Source: Datisca glomerata
Taxonomy: Eukaryota > Streptophyta > Magnoliopsida > Cucurbitales > Datiscaceae
NCBI GenBank assembly: GCA_003255025.1
Contig: QANY01011455.1
Coordinates: 248,001-312,000 of the forward strand
Direction: 5' to 3'
DNA: 64,000 bases
Position numbers and translations under genes: made by a program
Notes under the pieces: model-generated
Databases searched by the model: none
What the model was told of the DNA's origin: nothing
What the model saw: the letters and a program-made list of their open reading frames with translations, nothing else
In this document: positions 44,660 through 58,120 of the stretch, piece after piece
How the letters are laid out: each line of letters begins with the position of its first letter
How positions within the stretch are numbered: the stretch's first letter is position 1

Positions 44660-45900
44660 TGAATTTCCTTTTTTAGAGCTCTTCCTTTAGAATTTATTTA
44701 GATCAGGCCACCCTAAAGATCAACTCAAATAAGTCTCTAAACTTCGTTCTTTCCAACATCTTCCTTATATCCAAACTCAATATGTCTTTGGCCAATTTTA
44801 CAAATTATTTTATGGGAGGATAACCCTATATCTATTATTGGCCCTCTTGATCGTTCAATGAAATCTTCAACTGATTATCCTTCTTTTTGGCCTAATCTCT
44901 CCAAATCGGCAATGGACACCTCAAACTCGATCTTGTAAAATTGTCCATGAAACAAATGCTCAATGACTTATCACTTAAAAAAAAAGTTGACAGGAATATT
45001 AATGTACCAAGTGAAGGTCGTGCCATTAAGAGAATTGCATACAACCTCAACATTAATATTTCATTACCTCCAACTTTGCCACATTGGGCCTGAATTGGCC
45101 AATATGCTCCACCATGGATTGACTTTCATCTCAAGAAAGCAAGTTAATACTGGGCATCTATGACCAACTTCACCACATCGGGCCTTGAATCGGCCAATAT
45201 GCTCACCTAGGGCTTCATGTACATGGGTCGACTGATCCTTCTCATCCTAGGGGTGACACATCGTGTATCAACTCTCAATAGCCCTACGATCTAGGGGCTG
45301 ACTATTATTCCTTTGAGCCTCCTTGGTCAACCTTGCACATTAGCAACTTGAACTTCATTTTAGCCAACCCTCCAATTCTAGCCATTATTTTGAGCATTTT
45401 GCCCCTTATGCTGGTTAGTCCACCTTGCAGGCACTGACAGTGTAAGGTTGGGTGCTCAACTCACTCTTGTTGGATCAGCTGCACATGTTGTTATATTACT
45501 TAAAAAATTTCATGCAAGATTTGTTGTGAAGTATGAAACCCATGTTGCATAATATTTGGTGATGCTTTGTTGAAGTACATTACTCGTGCTTTGGATGGTT
45601 TTGTTGGATGACCTAGAACTTTCTTCACCCACGACTCTTTCGACCTCCTTAGTGTGGGCCCTCTCTATCAAACGATTTTGATCCAATGCTAGCCATAAGC
45701 ATATGTGCTCAACTTCTAAAGCTCGAGTCTTAGGCCTCGTAGGGGCATAAACTCATAAACAGAGTCCCACCAGGCATGTCGAAAGAGAAGTTTGACAAAA
45801 ATATATCTCAGCTCATAGAGTTGAGCGAAATGCCTAGGCCTCGAGTCTGGGTCTAGATCAAAATAACGTCCCTCTTGGATTAGTTCACGAGAGTCCCAAT
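44660..45900 (-). pseudogene. Gag-like remnant of the minus-strand LTR element
   Basis: Minus-strand readings near 44870-44960 give HGQFYKIEFEVSIADLERLG and SVEDFIERSRGP, matching the gag core of plant gypsy elements (normally SLADLARL.Q..GESVEDYI.RF), continuing with KIGQRHIEFGYKEDVG. Further upstream (45775-45900) the readings resemble the gypsy gag N-terminal region around the motif for a D-x-R-EFAQLYELR-like stretch. A near-repeat of GGGCCTGAATTGGCCAATATGC occurs twice (about 45083 and 45181). Many stops; no function. Confidence 0.55.
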
Positions 45901-46559
45901 TCAGTCCAACTTAGTCGAATACCTCGTGATCAAACTTCTTCTCAGGTGATGTCGAAAAGTAGAGAACGAATCTCCCTAAAAGGTTTTTCTACTTTTATTA
46001 GGACTAAAGATATGAAAATACTAAATATCAAGTAAACAGAAGTAAACACGTAAATGAAATAAACTCGACTTTTATTAAAATCAAAATCAAGAAATAAAAA
46101 ATTTGATTGAATAAATTGAAAAGCAACGATTTGCAAGAATGCGTAAATTAAATTAAACTTGAGGACAATTTCTAAGAGCTAAAGAGCTCAGAAACGAAAA
46201 TTGAGAAATTGAAAGCTTGATTTGTGTGTTGAGTTGGGGAGAGTGAGTCTCTATTGTTCTTTGGCCTTCAGGTCCTTATATGGGCGTGGAAGTTTTGGTG
46301 CTTAGAGATCTTCTTGATTGATGAAGATTTGCTTCGTCACATGTAACTTTGAATTTGAATAGAGACATTATTTGACAGAAATGAACTCAGTGTACTGTGA
46401 AATTGAGTTTATGAAATGATAAACTACTTCTCATGCTATCTCCAATTTGAATTTCAAATCTTCTGGAATAGAGATTAATCGGGTGCATCCCATTTGAATT
46501 ATAGAACTCATGAGATTATGGAAATTCATTTCACGACAATGATCAATCTTCTAAGTATA

Positions 46560-46916
46560 TGCTTAAATTGGGGTCGACACGGATATCTCACTATGTCGTC
46601 CTAAGGCCCAGACTTGATCTCATGTTGAATGGTTTGGGCTCCCTAGGCCTACATTCTAGACAACATAAAAAAACTAAGTTAATTTAGGCCTCTGAGTGTA
46701 TGAAGTGTGAAAAGATAACTGGAATTATATAAGTTAGACTTAAGTCCTCATATTTTGATCCTACTCCTAAGACCATGTATCGGCGTTGGCTCTAGATTGT
46801 TCCATCTTCTTGAACAAAATAACAAGTGCTTAAGACTTAGTCTTTTAAGTAACTGAAATTACAATATGTAGACAATACCAGTCAAGTGTAAAATTAGTAA
46901 AATATTGATTTTAACA
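46560..46916 (-). repeat. Right (5') LTR copy
   Basis: 357-bp copy, partner of 42570-42930; reads TGTTAAAATCAATATTTTAC from its minus-strand start. It may be only the U3 part of a longer LTR. Confidence 0.65.
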
Positions 46917-48748
46917 GTGAGAAGGTAAAAGTAACTTTGGCCACCTATTATCACATAGTTAATATGAAAATACAAGTAACATACAAACTAAATGTGATTT
47001 GAAAATATATCACCAACGTCCTACACAGAACTACTTTTTGACTAATCCTATCTTAATTTGGTACATTTATCTGGAAATATCTTTTCCTTTCAATAAAAAA
47101 GTATCTTAAAAAATTATAAGATAAAATCAATTGATATTTTTTCCCTTACTATAGAATATTTTTCTTCTATTGGTTTAAACTCTATACTTCAAAGCATCCA
47201 AACAAGAAAAGAAGAAGAAGAAAAGTTTAGCTATATTAAAACGCATGTGAAAAATATGGCATCCCTTGTTCCTTGTTGAACATATCAGGTTGTGAATAGT
47301 GAGATTTTTACTTTAATCTAGTGAAGCTATGTAAATCGTAATTAACATGTCGATAGGCAGCAAGAACTGATTGAATTTAGATGAATTGTTTTATAAGTTA
47401 TATATCTTCATATATAAGCGAATTCATCTCTCTAGTTGTAGCTCGTTTTATAAAGAATAATAAAATTTAGATGTGAGTATTGTCATCAGGGCTCGCATTT
47501 ACATATCATAACTCTTTCATAAAGAAAGTAGAATAAAGATGACTCCATTTCTTGTGTAGCCTAATAATTGTTGAGAGTTTCTTGAGTTTCACGCTTAATC
47601 CGACTATCAACATCAATAATATTTATAGCTTAAATACAAATTTCTCTCTTTTACTATGCTTAAGTAAACTTGTCTATATTTGTTAATAAAATTCCCCAAA
47701 CTTTTGCTGTAATCTGCAACATTTACACGTCTATAATACCTAAACTTTGATGTAAAAATGGGAAATTAATTTGTCCACGAGCCAAATTACTATTTGAATT
47801 CCAAACATGCATTAGCAATTAATATGAGATGGACAAAGAAAGATGTCATAATTAAAATTCACGTGTTTAAAACAAATACAAGGAAGACGAGTTAAGTCCC
47901 TCTCATTAAAGCCACATAACCGTGACAGATAATGTCCAATCAAATTTGCATCATGGCAAGAAAAAAGAGAGACACACACATGAAACTGGGAAACCTATTA
48001 TTAGGCATAGTAAAGAAAGGCTTTCTAAGGCTTAATTGATTTGCTTAGCAGAATATTCATTTTTGTGGTAAGCGAGTTAGGCAATGGAGAGTGGCCTTTT
48101 GGTGAAATATCAAGGATATATAGCTGTTGATTAGGTAGTGATGGAGTTTCAACCTGAAAGTTTCTTTCATTCTCAGATAGTTATTCTCAGCTGTCAACTA
48201 GACGGTTTTTTATATATCGCTACCACCAAGACACCAACCTTTATGTCTAAATATATATTTTTTGACAAATTTCTTAAATGACGGAATTAGATTTGAGACA
48301 TTGTTGTTTACTAAATTTCGATATGGAATGAAGACTTGACATTTTATTCTACAGAATTGAATACAGAGAGAATTGGTTAGAAATTATACGGAGAGAATTC
48401 AATGAGTATGTGTACTAACCCTTACGAATTAGAATATAAAATTAAATGCTTAGAAGTAATTTAATTGTTTGTGTTTACTAAGGCACAAAATTAAATTCAA
48501 AGTGTATAATATTACTAAAATAATTTTATTTATCAAACTGAGTATTAGTTTTGTAATAATAATTTGTTTTTACAATTTTTCTTGGACATCTCACTTTTAT
48601 TATAATTATATATATTAATATTAATATATAATAAAAATATAAAAAGAGAATATATATATCATACACTCCGGTCGACAGAATGAAGATCTCATAGATACTG
48701 AATAAAGATCCCACGTATACCGAATGACCCTCCGGTCGACCAACATCT
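46917..48748. other. Non-coding AT-rich spacer
   Basis: No coding sequence or element boundary is recognised. An AT-rich run at about 48600-48660 and a duplicated TCCGGTCGAC (48667-48677 and 48731-48740) are present. The last 14 bases (48735-48748, GTCGACCAACATCT) are the left target duplication of the L1 element. Confidence 0.55.
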
Positions 48749-51700
48749 AACTGAAACTGAAAATCGTCATTTTAGTCATGTTGATGCTATCGATCAACTA
48801 GTTAAAGGAAATTCCCGACAAATCATGGAACAATAGGATCTTATCGCTATTGCGAAAGATAGCTCCACTACTGAACATGATATGACATGATGACTTGTTT
48901 ATAAAGGATGTGATCGCGGAAGAAAATGATATACTTCAGCCCGTCCTGGATCTCAGCCCACTACTAGGGCTGCTTAATCACAATCCAAATGAAAGTAATT
49001 TACTGGAATTGCATAGGCGGTGCAAACAGTGATACTCAACACACTTTATATCGCCTCTGATATGTCTATCATCTGGATTTTGTTTGTCTTGTTGAACCTA
49101 TGGTTGTTTTCTCTACTATTGCTGACTCATACTGGAAATCTCTTATACTTCACCACCTTGCTTTTTGCCCGTATACGCTCCCTTTGGGAGGCTCTTTTTC
49201 AGTCTTATTCTTCGACTATCCTTCCATGGTTTGTTATTGGAAACGTTAATGCTATTAGGGAGCTCATGAGAAAACCGGTCCTCCTCCTCAACAAATTTCT
49301 TCTACCGAAATTTTGTAATGCCATTAACTCTTATGAATTATTGGATATTGACATTCGTGATTATGTTTTTACTTGGGCTAGTCGAAGACGTGACACTTTC
49401 GTTGAATGTCGTTTCGATAAAGCTTTTTGCTCATTTACTTGTTTAGACTTTTGGGATTCTGTTACTTGCACTGCTCTTCCCATACATCATTCTGATCACA
49501 ATCCTCTTCTTTGATCTTTAAACCCTTTAGTTTCTTTTGGCCCTCATCCTTTCAGGTTTAGATCCATGTGGCTTACTCACCAATCTTTTATCAATTTGGT
49601 GCGACATGTTTGGGCTCTGTGCTCCTCTACTCTTCCTATGTTTGATTTCATGGAAAACTTAAAAGCTCTTGAATGAGCTTTAAAAGACTGAAATTTTCGG
49701 GTATTTGGTGATTTGGATTCTCAACTTGAAGAGGTTTCCTCTAATCGTCAACGGATTCAACAATGTATTTCTACTTATGATTTTTCTGAGTCCTTTTTTT
49801 ATGAAGAACTGAAGGCTCATTCTACTCTTCACTCACTTTTGATTAGGCGGGATCTTTTTGCTTAAGGATCGATGTTGGGTTAAATGGTTGCAGAATGGCG
49901 ATCGTAATACTGCTTTCTATAACACATTGTTGAAATTTGAAAAATCTCAAAAGCCCATCGTCTCTTTTAATATAGATGGTCAGATTACTTCTGACAATTC
50001 TGAAATTAAAAACCACATTATTAGTTACTATATGGATCTTTTCTCTGATCCACATTTAAGTTTTCCCTATGATTCTTCAATCATTGACAATATCATTCCC
50101 TTTTTAGTTTTTACTGAGGATAATAACTGTCTTACTATCCTTCCTGATGATGATGAAGTTAAAATGTAATTTATGCTCTTGACCCTAATAGTGCTCCCGG
50201 TTTTGACGATCTACTGGCTCATTTTTCCACGCTTGTTGGGATATTGTTGGTAGTGACATGTTTAAAGATATTTACTCCTTTTTCAGATCCGGTCACATTA
50301 TGCCTGACTTAAACTCATACTTTATGGTTCTAGTTCCAAAAGTCCCAGATGCTTCGAAGATTAATCAATTTCATCCTATTGTTCTCGGTAACTTCACTTA
50401 CAAAGTTATTATGAAGATTATTTCTAAGAGGCTTGCCAGTATATCTAGTAGAATTGTTTCTTCAAATTAATTCAGTTTTATTCAAGGTCGACATATTGAG
50501 GATTTCATTGTGGCTGCTTTTGATTATGTCAATAGTCTCAATAAAAAGGTTATGGTGGTAACGTTGCTATGAAAATTGACATCAGGAAAGCTTTTGATTC
50601 TATGCGATGGTCTTTCATTATTCGAGTTCTTTCAGCCTTCAGTTTCTCTAATACCTTTTGCTCTTGGATTTTAAATATCTTCTCCTCTGCTCATACTTCA
50701 ATTCTGATTAATGGCAGTCCTGAAGGTTATTTTAACTATTCAAGAGGTGTTCATCATGGACATCCCTTATCTCCTCTTCTCTTCGGTATTCTTGAAGATT
50801 TTCTTAGTCATTACTTGATTCATATGGCAAACAATGGTGACCTCCAACCATCTCATCTTCAAGGGGAATTGTTGCTCCTACTCACCAACTATATGTTGAT
50901 GATGTCTTACTTTTTTGTAAAGGCACTAGGGCAAATATTAATAAAGTTTCTTATACTTTTACTCTCTAAGGTAATCTCTCAGGCTAATATGTTAATTGGG
51001 ATAGGTCTTTCATTTATGTTGGTCAGGTTATATCTACAAGAAGACAAGAAGCTTTTTTTCTCTAATTGTCATGCACAAGGGCTCTCTTCATTTTACTTAT
51101 TTATGTGTTCTCCTAAAAACCTCTCACCTTCAAAATATTGCAGATCGTATTATAACCACGTGTATTTCTGGATGGGAAAGTCTCTTTCTTTTGCTGGTCA
51201 TGTTTGTTTAGTTAACTCTATGATTCACTTTATGTTCCTTCACTCTTTAATGAACGATGAGTGGCCTATGGGTTTATTGAAATAATTAAATCAGGCCATT
51301 CATAACTTTATTTGGACGGGCTTGGTGGATCAACGTAAATCTTTGATTGTGGCTTGGAATAATTGTTGTCATCTAACATCTTTTGGAGGTCTTGGAACTA
51401 AAAACGTGCGTACTATGAATCATGCCTTGTTGAGAAAGCTTACATGGAAACTTGTAACTTCTTATCATTTTGTTTATGTGTACCTTCGTGTAAGATACTC
51501 TTATCTTTTGATTCATGGTCGTCGTTATTATATATTTTTTTATCTATTTGGTCTGCTTTTCGTTCAGATTTCTTTGATTTTCTTTGAGTGCAAATCGATT
51601 ATTGGAACTCAAGCAAGGTTAAAATGTTGGCAAGATAATTGCTTGGGCAGCTCGTTGATTGATATTCCATAAATCCCTATAGAGAGATGTAATTTAAACT

Positions 51701-53118
51701 TACTTGTTTTAGATCTTCTAACTTCTGATTGTGTTTGGCATCTTCCTGTCAAATTTTGTAATAAATGTCCAGTTGCGGCTCATCTCATTTTGACTACTGT
51801 GATGGCTGTTGATATTTCAGAGACTCTAGTTTGTATGCCCTTTGCATTGGGAAATGTAACTACTAAGTAGGCTTATCTTCATTTTACTGATCTCCAGGAA
51901 AAGCCTTTCTGGGCTGCTCATATTTAGTCTTCATATATCCTGCCCTCTCGCTCAACAATTATTTGGCGGGCAGTTCTTAATAGGTTACCTATCATGGATC
52001 TCCTTCAGGCCAGAGGGATCACTTTAGCACCACGTTGTGCTTTATGTAAACTTGAACTATTATTGTTTCACTGTCCTTAAGCTTCTACAATTTGAACTAG
52101 TATTTCGATCAAATTCCAGAGATAGTTGGATATTTCTTCTGATTTTATAAACTTTTTTAAAAAGAGTGTTTCTGTCTCCATGAGTGATCAACTTTTAACA
52201 TTTGGAGGGCTGGTATTGTGGTGGGCGTATATGCTATCTGGTATGCCCATAACAGATACAAATTTGAAGATGATTTAATCTTAATCAACCGAACTTTATC
52301 TTTTGTTTGGACTGCTATGCGCGATTCTAATAGATTGCAAAGAGGTACTGTGCACAACTCGATCAGTGACCTTACTGTTCTTCATTATCTTGGTATTAAA
52401 GGTATTCCTCCTAAGGCTCCAAAGATTATTCTTGTTCCTTGGCTTCTTCCTCCTACGCATTGGGTCAAGGTGAATACTGATGGTGCAGCTCTTGGACGTC
52501 TGGGTCATGTTGGATGTGGTGGAATCTTTCATAATCATCGTGGGTTTTTTAAAGGTGGTTTTGTCTTACCTTTAGTATTGGCATTCACTTTTGAAGCTGA
52601 GATATATGTTGTTATTCAGGCAATAAATTATGCTTATGAGAAAAACTAGACTTCTCTTTGGTTGGAGAGCGACTCGACATACGTAGTTTCTCTTGTTATC
52701 TCTCGCTCACTTGATGTACCTTGGTCTTTAAAAAGTGCTTGGTCTCGATGTTTACATCTTATATTCTGTATGAATTTTCATGTTTCTCATATCTTCAGAG
52801 AACCGCATTGCATATCTTCTTTTCAAGCTTATTGTCACTATTGGTGGTTCCATCTAGTACTCTGAGTTTCATGCTTCTTGTCAACAGTCATACCATGACG
52901 ATTTGGTAGGTCTGGATACTTATAGATCTAAATCGTATCTTTTTTCTTTTCTAGGGTTTTCCTAATGATGTTTTTATCATATAAGGTTTTTTAACGAGGC
53001 TAGCCAAGGGGGGTTCCACATTTTGTATCTTTTCTTTTTACTGCGTTATGTTGCTATTTCTTTAGCTTTCTACTGGTTGAATCACCACTTGTGGTGCCTT
53101 TAGAAGAATAAAATAAAT
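48749..53118 (+). mobile_element. 5'-truncated L1-type LINE
   Basis: A LINE copy with the end of ORF1, all of ORF2 (broken) and a 3' region ending AATAAAATAAAT. It is flanked by GTCGACCAACATCT (48735-48748) and GATCGACCAACTACATCT (53119-53136), a target duplication of about 15 bp with a 2-bp indel. Endonuclease, RT, zinc-finger and RNase H domains occur in that order, as in plant L1 elements with an added RNase H. 5' truncation is usual for target-primed insertion. Confidence 0.85.
48989..52866 (+). pseudogene. L1 ORF2 (endonuclease, RT, RNase H), inactive
   Basis: ATG at 48989 starts MKVIYWNCIGGANSDT, the beginning of the AP-like endonuclease. The C-terminal half lies in another frame (49020-49514): WFVIGNVNAIRE (D and N site changed at DFNA), DYVFTWASRRRDTFVECRFD and LPIHHSDHNPLL with the catalytic SDH. 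RT follows: HPIVLGNFTYKVIMKIISKR (50258-50470), then KIDIRKAFDSMRWSFIIRVL, SRGVHHGHPLSPLLFGILED and, after a frameshift, YVDDVLLFCKGT near 50905. The bundle FIWTG..., a zf-RVT domain (WRAVLNRLPIMDLLQARGIT, C-x2-C near 52035-52050) and RNase H (WVKVNTDGAALGRLGHVGCG and SLWLESDSTYVVSLV, 52450-52720) end the protein. At least four frame changes and stops are present. Confidence 0.9.
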
Positions 53119-53402
53119 GATCGACCAACTACATCTTTTTTTGGCTAAAGATTGCGATTGAGATGAGATAGTCATAAGCACTTTTATGCACACGTTTTCA
53201 GATTAAATCAAAGGAGCTTTAATTGACAAAAAAATTCATAAACAAATTTGTTCATCTATATTGTAAAATCACGGGCTATTGGATTGTGAATAAGTGAGGG
53301 AGTTCGTTTACGTAATTTCCTACATAATGCGACACGTAATTCATCATTAGATTCATTTCACTGTGTAATTAAATAAGTGTACTCAACTCATTATATTGAT
53401 AT

Positions 53403-53414
53403 TGGTATTAGAGC
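53403..53414 (+). promoter_or_regulatory. Primer-binding site of the second copia element
   Basis: TGGTATTAGAGC, one base from the plant tRNA-Met primer-site consensus, downstream of a presumed U5. Confidence 0.82.
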
Positions 53415-54199
53415 AGGCGTGTGATATTTTGGTGCCTATATAATTATCGGAAACCTGTTTGCCTGGTATTCATACAATACTGGTTCATTTATTTTGTTTC
53501 TTTTGGAAAACTCTTTTTGAATTCACCGCCCACTGCCGTAATCAATATTAAAAACAAAAACGATTGAATGTCATTCGCTGTATAGAAAATTGATTGGTTT
53601 TATAAACTCTCACCCGGTAGTGATAGAAGTGAGAATCAATTTAGAATTTTATTTTAATCGGATTGATTTCAATGTTTTGTTTTTCAAAACATATACTTGC
53701 TTTGATTTTCAATGATTTGAATAGCCACGGTTTATTAACAGAATCAGTCTGTGTATATCTTTTAACAGCGACTCAAATTGGAATTGAAAATATTGAGATC
53801 GGATTTTGAGTAATTTTAATTGAAAGTTGTTTTAAAAACCGGTGGTTATTACAAATTTTCAAGTGAATTGAATTTTCAGATTCCTTGTTTATTAAATTCT
53901 GTGATTTTTGGCCTCTTGAGTTTTTGGCTTGTTTAAAATCAGTATATACAAATTTATACAATTATTAGGTTTCTATTTGTGTCAAATTCGAGTATGAAGA
54001 AGTGCTTCGTCGGACTTCTATACACTTCATGTTATTGTGTCTACTGTTTATATATTTGAAAATGTTTACACCCTTTAGGGGAAAAGATGGAAGTTGTGAA
54101 CTTAAACTGCAATCATCTTTTATGTGGAGATGAGGGTAGTTATTAAAAACAAATATAATTGCTTAATTGAATAAGAATGAGAAACTGAACGTTGATAAT

Positions 54200-55100
54200 T
54201 TTGATATTTGACATCGAAAAGTTTAGTATATTCCCGATGCATAAGAAGTTCTAGAAAACCTTGAACATGGTATGATTGAACATGAAATGGTACTTTTTGT
54301 CAACATAGAAGAGATCAAGAGGCTTATCGTTTATTGAAAAGAAATAATAGCATCGCTTGCATTACATTGTTGAGCTATACAAGATGATCTTATGTGTGAG
54401 TTTAAGAAGTTTGAAGTTGTCAAGGATATGTAGGATGCTCTAAAAGAGAAATTTAGTTTGATTCACCAACTAGATTAAGATAACTCACGATCAAATTTGA
54501 CACCAATATGAAGCGTCGATATCACACAATGAAACAACATATGAGAGAGATGTCAAACATGATCAGAAGGTTAAAAAGTGTTGGGCATGCACTAACTGAT
54601 GAACAACAAGTTCATGTTGTCATTCATTCACTTCCTCAAAATTGAGAACACATGAAGGTTAACATGACACATAATGAAAATATAAAATCTTTTAATGATA
54701 TTGCGCGTCATGCAGAATTAGAAGCTGAGCTCTTGGAAGCTGTCAAAACTTTTATTCAAGCTTATGTTGCTGAAACAAGTTCCCAAAAGACAGTTTAAAG
54801 AGAGAGGAAAATTCCAAGTTTTTCAATAAAGGAAAGAAAGAAAAGGTGCAAACGCCTAAAATACAAAGGCAAGAAATGTGAGACCAACAGTTATATAAGA
54901 GGCGAAAGTAAAAGTAAAAGCAAGAACAAGAGTGAGATGAAATGTTATAATTGTGGCATTTTGGATCACTTTGCGCGTGAATGCACTTCATCTCCACGTG
55001 AACCCAAGAAAGACAAGGTACTTTCTAACATGACTCCTCACCATTGTTATGTTTCTAGTAGTGTATTCTTACTTACTGAATCTTATTTTGTGCGGACTAT
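54200..55100 (+). pseudogene. Copia gag (second element)
   Basis: The plus strand reads gag pieces: DALKEKFSLIH-like near 54430, MKRRYHTMKQHMREMSNMIR and SVGHALTDEQQVHVVIHSLP (about 54508-54645), then LEAELLEAVKTFIQAYVAET. The zinc knuckle at 54942-54985 reads CYNCGILDHFARECT, with C-x2-C-x4-H-x4-C spacing intact. Lysine-rich linkers precede the knuckle. Stops (for example after PQN) break the frame. Confidence 0.85.
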
Positions 55101-56200
55101 AGATTCATGAGCAATCGACCATGTAGCTAGAGAGAGGGGGGGCATTTGTAGAGTATCGTCGAGTCCTAGTGCGAGCAAGATGGATCTATGTAGGAAACAA
55201 TTCTAGAATAAAAGTTAAAGAAATTGGTCCTCGTAAGCTTAAGTTACGTGGTGATCAAACTTTACTCCTGCATAATGTCCTTTAAGGACCTGAGATAAGG
55301 CGAAACTTAGTCTTTGTAATTGTTCTTCTTGGTTTAGGCTACAATATTAATTTTCATTAGGTTGTGCAAACTTTTATTTAGATAATAAGTACTATGGATC
55401 TAATTATTTTTCAAACATTTTTATTGTTCTAGACACAAAACATAATAATGCAAGTAGTGACTATCATTTTTTTAATAACATCATCTATTAATAATGTGAT
55501 TGGTGCTAATATATGGCGTACTAGATTAGCTCATATGGACAGATTGAATAGACTTACTAAGGAAAGCCTATTAGGCTCACTTGTAAAGATTGAGTTGTCT
55601 ATATGTGACCATTGTCTTGCTAGAAAAATAACTACAAAACGATTTGAAAAGGCAAAAAGAGTTGATTATCTATTGTAATTAATTTATTTTGACATTTGTG
55701 GTCCTATGAAAGCGAAGATGAGGCATGCGCTTCGTATTTCATCACATTTAATGATGATTTAATGTGTTTTGATTGTCTATTTAATCTCCCTTTAAACTAA
55801 ATATTGGATTGTTTTAAACGATTTATGAATTTGATTGAGAATCAAATAGGCAAAAGGATAAAAGCATTAAGAACAGACGTCGTGAATATCTTTCTAATTA
55901 ATTCAAAAAATTATGTGATGAAAATGGTATAACTAGACAACTAACTAGAGATCGACAACAAAATGGTGTTGTAGAAAGAAAATATAGAACTCTCTTAGAT
56001 ATGGTAAGGTCTATGATGGCACAAGTAAGCTTACCCATTTCATATTGGTAGATGAGTTTCTTACTGCTACATATATACTTAACTCTGTACCTTAAAAATC
56101 AGTAACTTTCACCTCATATGAACTTTGGACGGGCAAGAAACCCCACTTAAGTAATCTGCGGCTTTGGGGGTCAGTAACTTATGTTCACAATTCCTCTCAT
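55100..56200 (+). pseudogene. Copia protease and integrase (second element)
   Basis: The protease active site near 55103-55125 is decayed (S-stop-AIDHVA in place of a W-(I/V)-DSGA-type run). An open frame at 55448-55678 gives IWRTRLAHMDRLNRLTKESL and LSICDHCLARKITTKRFEKA, the integrase zinc domain (H-x-H and C-x2-C). The core follows in pieces: FDICGPMKAKMRHALR near 55690, KRIKALRTDVVNIFLINS-like near 55855 and RQLTRDRQQNGVVERKYRTL near 55935, then HLWLWGSVTYVHN-like residues near 56160. Confidence 0.8.
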
Positions 56201-56559
56201 AATCATGGTAAACTTAGACGGAGAGGTAAGAAGTCCATTTTCATATGATGTTATGAACACTCTAAAGGATACATGTTCATCGGTGAACAAATCGATAGAA
56301 GTTTTACATAATTTGAATCAAGAGATACCACATTTTTAGAGAATGAATTTTCTAGCAAAAGAGAATCTAGTCAAGATCTCAGTCTATATGGGATAAAAGA
56401 TCTTGATACTAGTGTTACTACGGATCATACATATGAAATGAATGAGAATGTTTCATCTCCTTGATCTGAGTGGGAGTAACATTTCGACCAATGGTACAAA
56501 GATGCAAGACGATTATCTAAAGAGAAGTACTCGTAAAAGTATTCCTCGTTGACATTTTG

Positions 56560-58120
56560 AAATCAAGGGAGAAGCTTTTATGATTGCTTCATATGATGAA
56601 AATGAGCCAAGAATTGTATAAGAGACTCTTTCATCAGCTACAAAAGATAATTGGTTAAAGGCAATGGAAGAAGAAATGGAGTCAATAAGAACAAACCATG
56701 TCCGAGACTTGGTGGATCTTCCACTAGGATGTAAGCTATTGGAAATAAATGGATTCTCAAAATTAAATGCAAGGAGAATGAATTTATAGAAAGATATAAG
56801 GGACGCTTAGTAGATAAGGGTTGCACTCAACAAGAATGAATAGACTATGAGAAAACATTTTCACCCGTTGTTAGGTTTGTCTCTATACGCCTAATTTTGG
56901 CTACGTTGCCCAGTTGGATTTGGAATTACACCAAATGGACATTAAAACTACTTTCCTGAAAGGGAAACTAGATGAAGAAATTTATATGCAATAGCTTGAG
57001 AATTTTATTGCAAAAGGCTAAGAGCGGAAGTATACAAGCTCCTAAGATCAATATATGGCCTCAAACAATCATCTAGATAATGATATCTTAGGTTTCATAA
57101 AGCTATAACCTCTTATGATTTTATGATGATCGATGAAGATCATTGTGTTTACGTCAAACATGTTGGGGGTAATTTCTTAATTTTATCATTATATATAGAT
57201 GATATCTTTTTAGTTGGGAATGATGAAATATTTGTCTTTACCATTAAAGAATGATTGTCCTCTCATTTTGAGATGAAGAATATGGGTGAAGCAACATTCA
57301 TACTAGGTGTGAAGATATCGAGATCATTCAAAGAGACTTCTTGCTCTATCACAAGAATCTTATATTAAGAAAATATTCGAGCGATTCAATATGCGAGATT
57401 GCAAACCCATTGACACTCCAATAGTAAAAGGTGGAATCCTTAGTCAAGAAATGTGTGCTAAGACTCCATAAGAAAAAGAGAGCATGACCAGAGTCATATA
57501 TTCAAATGTCATTGGAAGTTTTATGTACGGTATGTTGTGTGCATGCTATGATATTTGTTATGTCATTGGTTTAGTCATCTGTTAACAATCAAATCCTGGA
57601 CAAGCTCATTGGAAAGCTGTTAAGAGAATTCTGAGGTGTCTTAAAGGTACCCCAAATTTATGTTTATGTTATCGTGGAAACGATTTACATCTAATGAGGT
57701 ACTCAGATTTTGTTTAGGGTGGAGACCTTAATGAACGTAGATCAATGTTGGGATATAATTTCTTGCTAAGTAACGACATTATATCTTGGAGTAGCAAGAA
57801 ACAAAAATGCATTGCGTTATCAACTATGAAGCTAAATTTTATAGCGTGTTCTTCTGCAACGCAATGGGCAATTTGGCTTAGAAGGTTTCTGCAACATATA
57901 AAAGTTGTTTCTAGTGCATCGAAACCAATGACTATATTTTGTGATAGTCAAGCATCCATCGCTTATACTAAAGACCCGAAGTATCATGAAAAAATAAAGC
58001 ATATAGACACTAAGTATAATTTTGTACGAGATATTATAGCGCAAAAGACACCATGTCTCTACACATCGAATGATGGTTGATCCTTTGACAAAACCAATTC
58101 CTAGAGATATTTTTTAAGCC
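56560..58120 (+). pseudogene. Copia RT and RNase H (second element)
   Basis: RT begins near 56640 (KDNWLKAMEEEMESIRTNHV) and continues with KGCTQQE near 56815, DYEKTFSPVVRFVSIRLILA, a HQMDIKTTFLKGKLDEEIYM-like run (about 56930-56990) and SLYIDDIFLVGNDE near 57189-57225, with both aspartates of the catalytic box kept. LILGVKISRS follows. RNase H: GDLNERRSMLGYNFLLSNDI then SWSSKKQKCIALSTMKLNFI and FCDSQASIAYTKDPKYHEKI (57745-58080). The E of the ST-E motif reads K (STMKLNF). Several stops and frame changes precede this last open frame of 111 codons. Confidence 0.87.

Larger units (their letters stand above)
42570..46916 (-). mobile_element. LTR element with gag remnant, minus strand
   Basis: A direct repeat of about 360 bp at both ends (42570-42930 and 46560-46916) starts TGCTCAAATT / TGCTTAAATT and ends TAACA. 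It shares GTTAAGTTAATTTAGGC-like and TATAAGTTAGACTTA blocks. The interior carries a gag-like reading on the minus strand (see separate entry) and no recognised pol, so it is a gag-only or decayed gypsy element. No target duplication is found. A TATA-like CCATATAAGGACC on the minus strand near 46273-46285, inside the presumed interior, suggests the true 5' LTR is longer (perhaps to about 45950) and that the left copy is truncated where it meets the Athila LTR. Confidence 0.65.
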
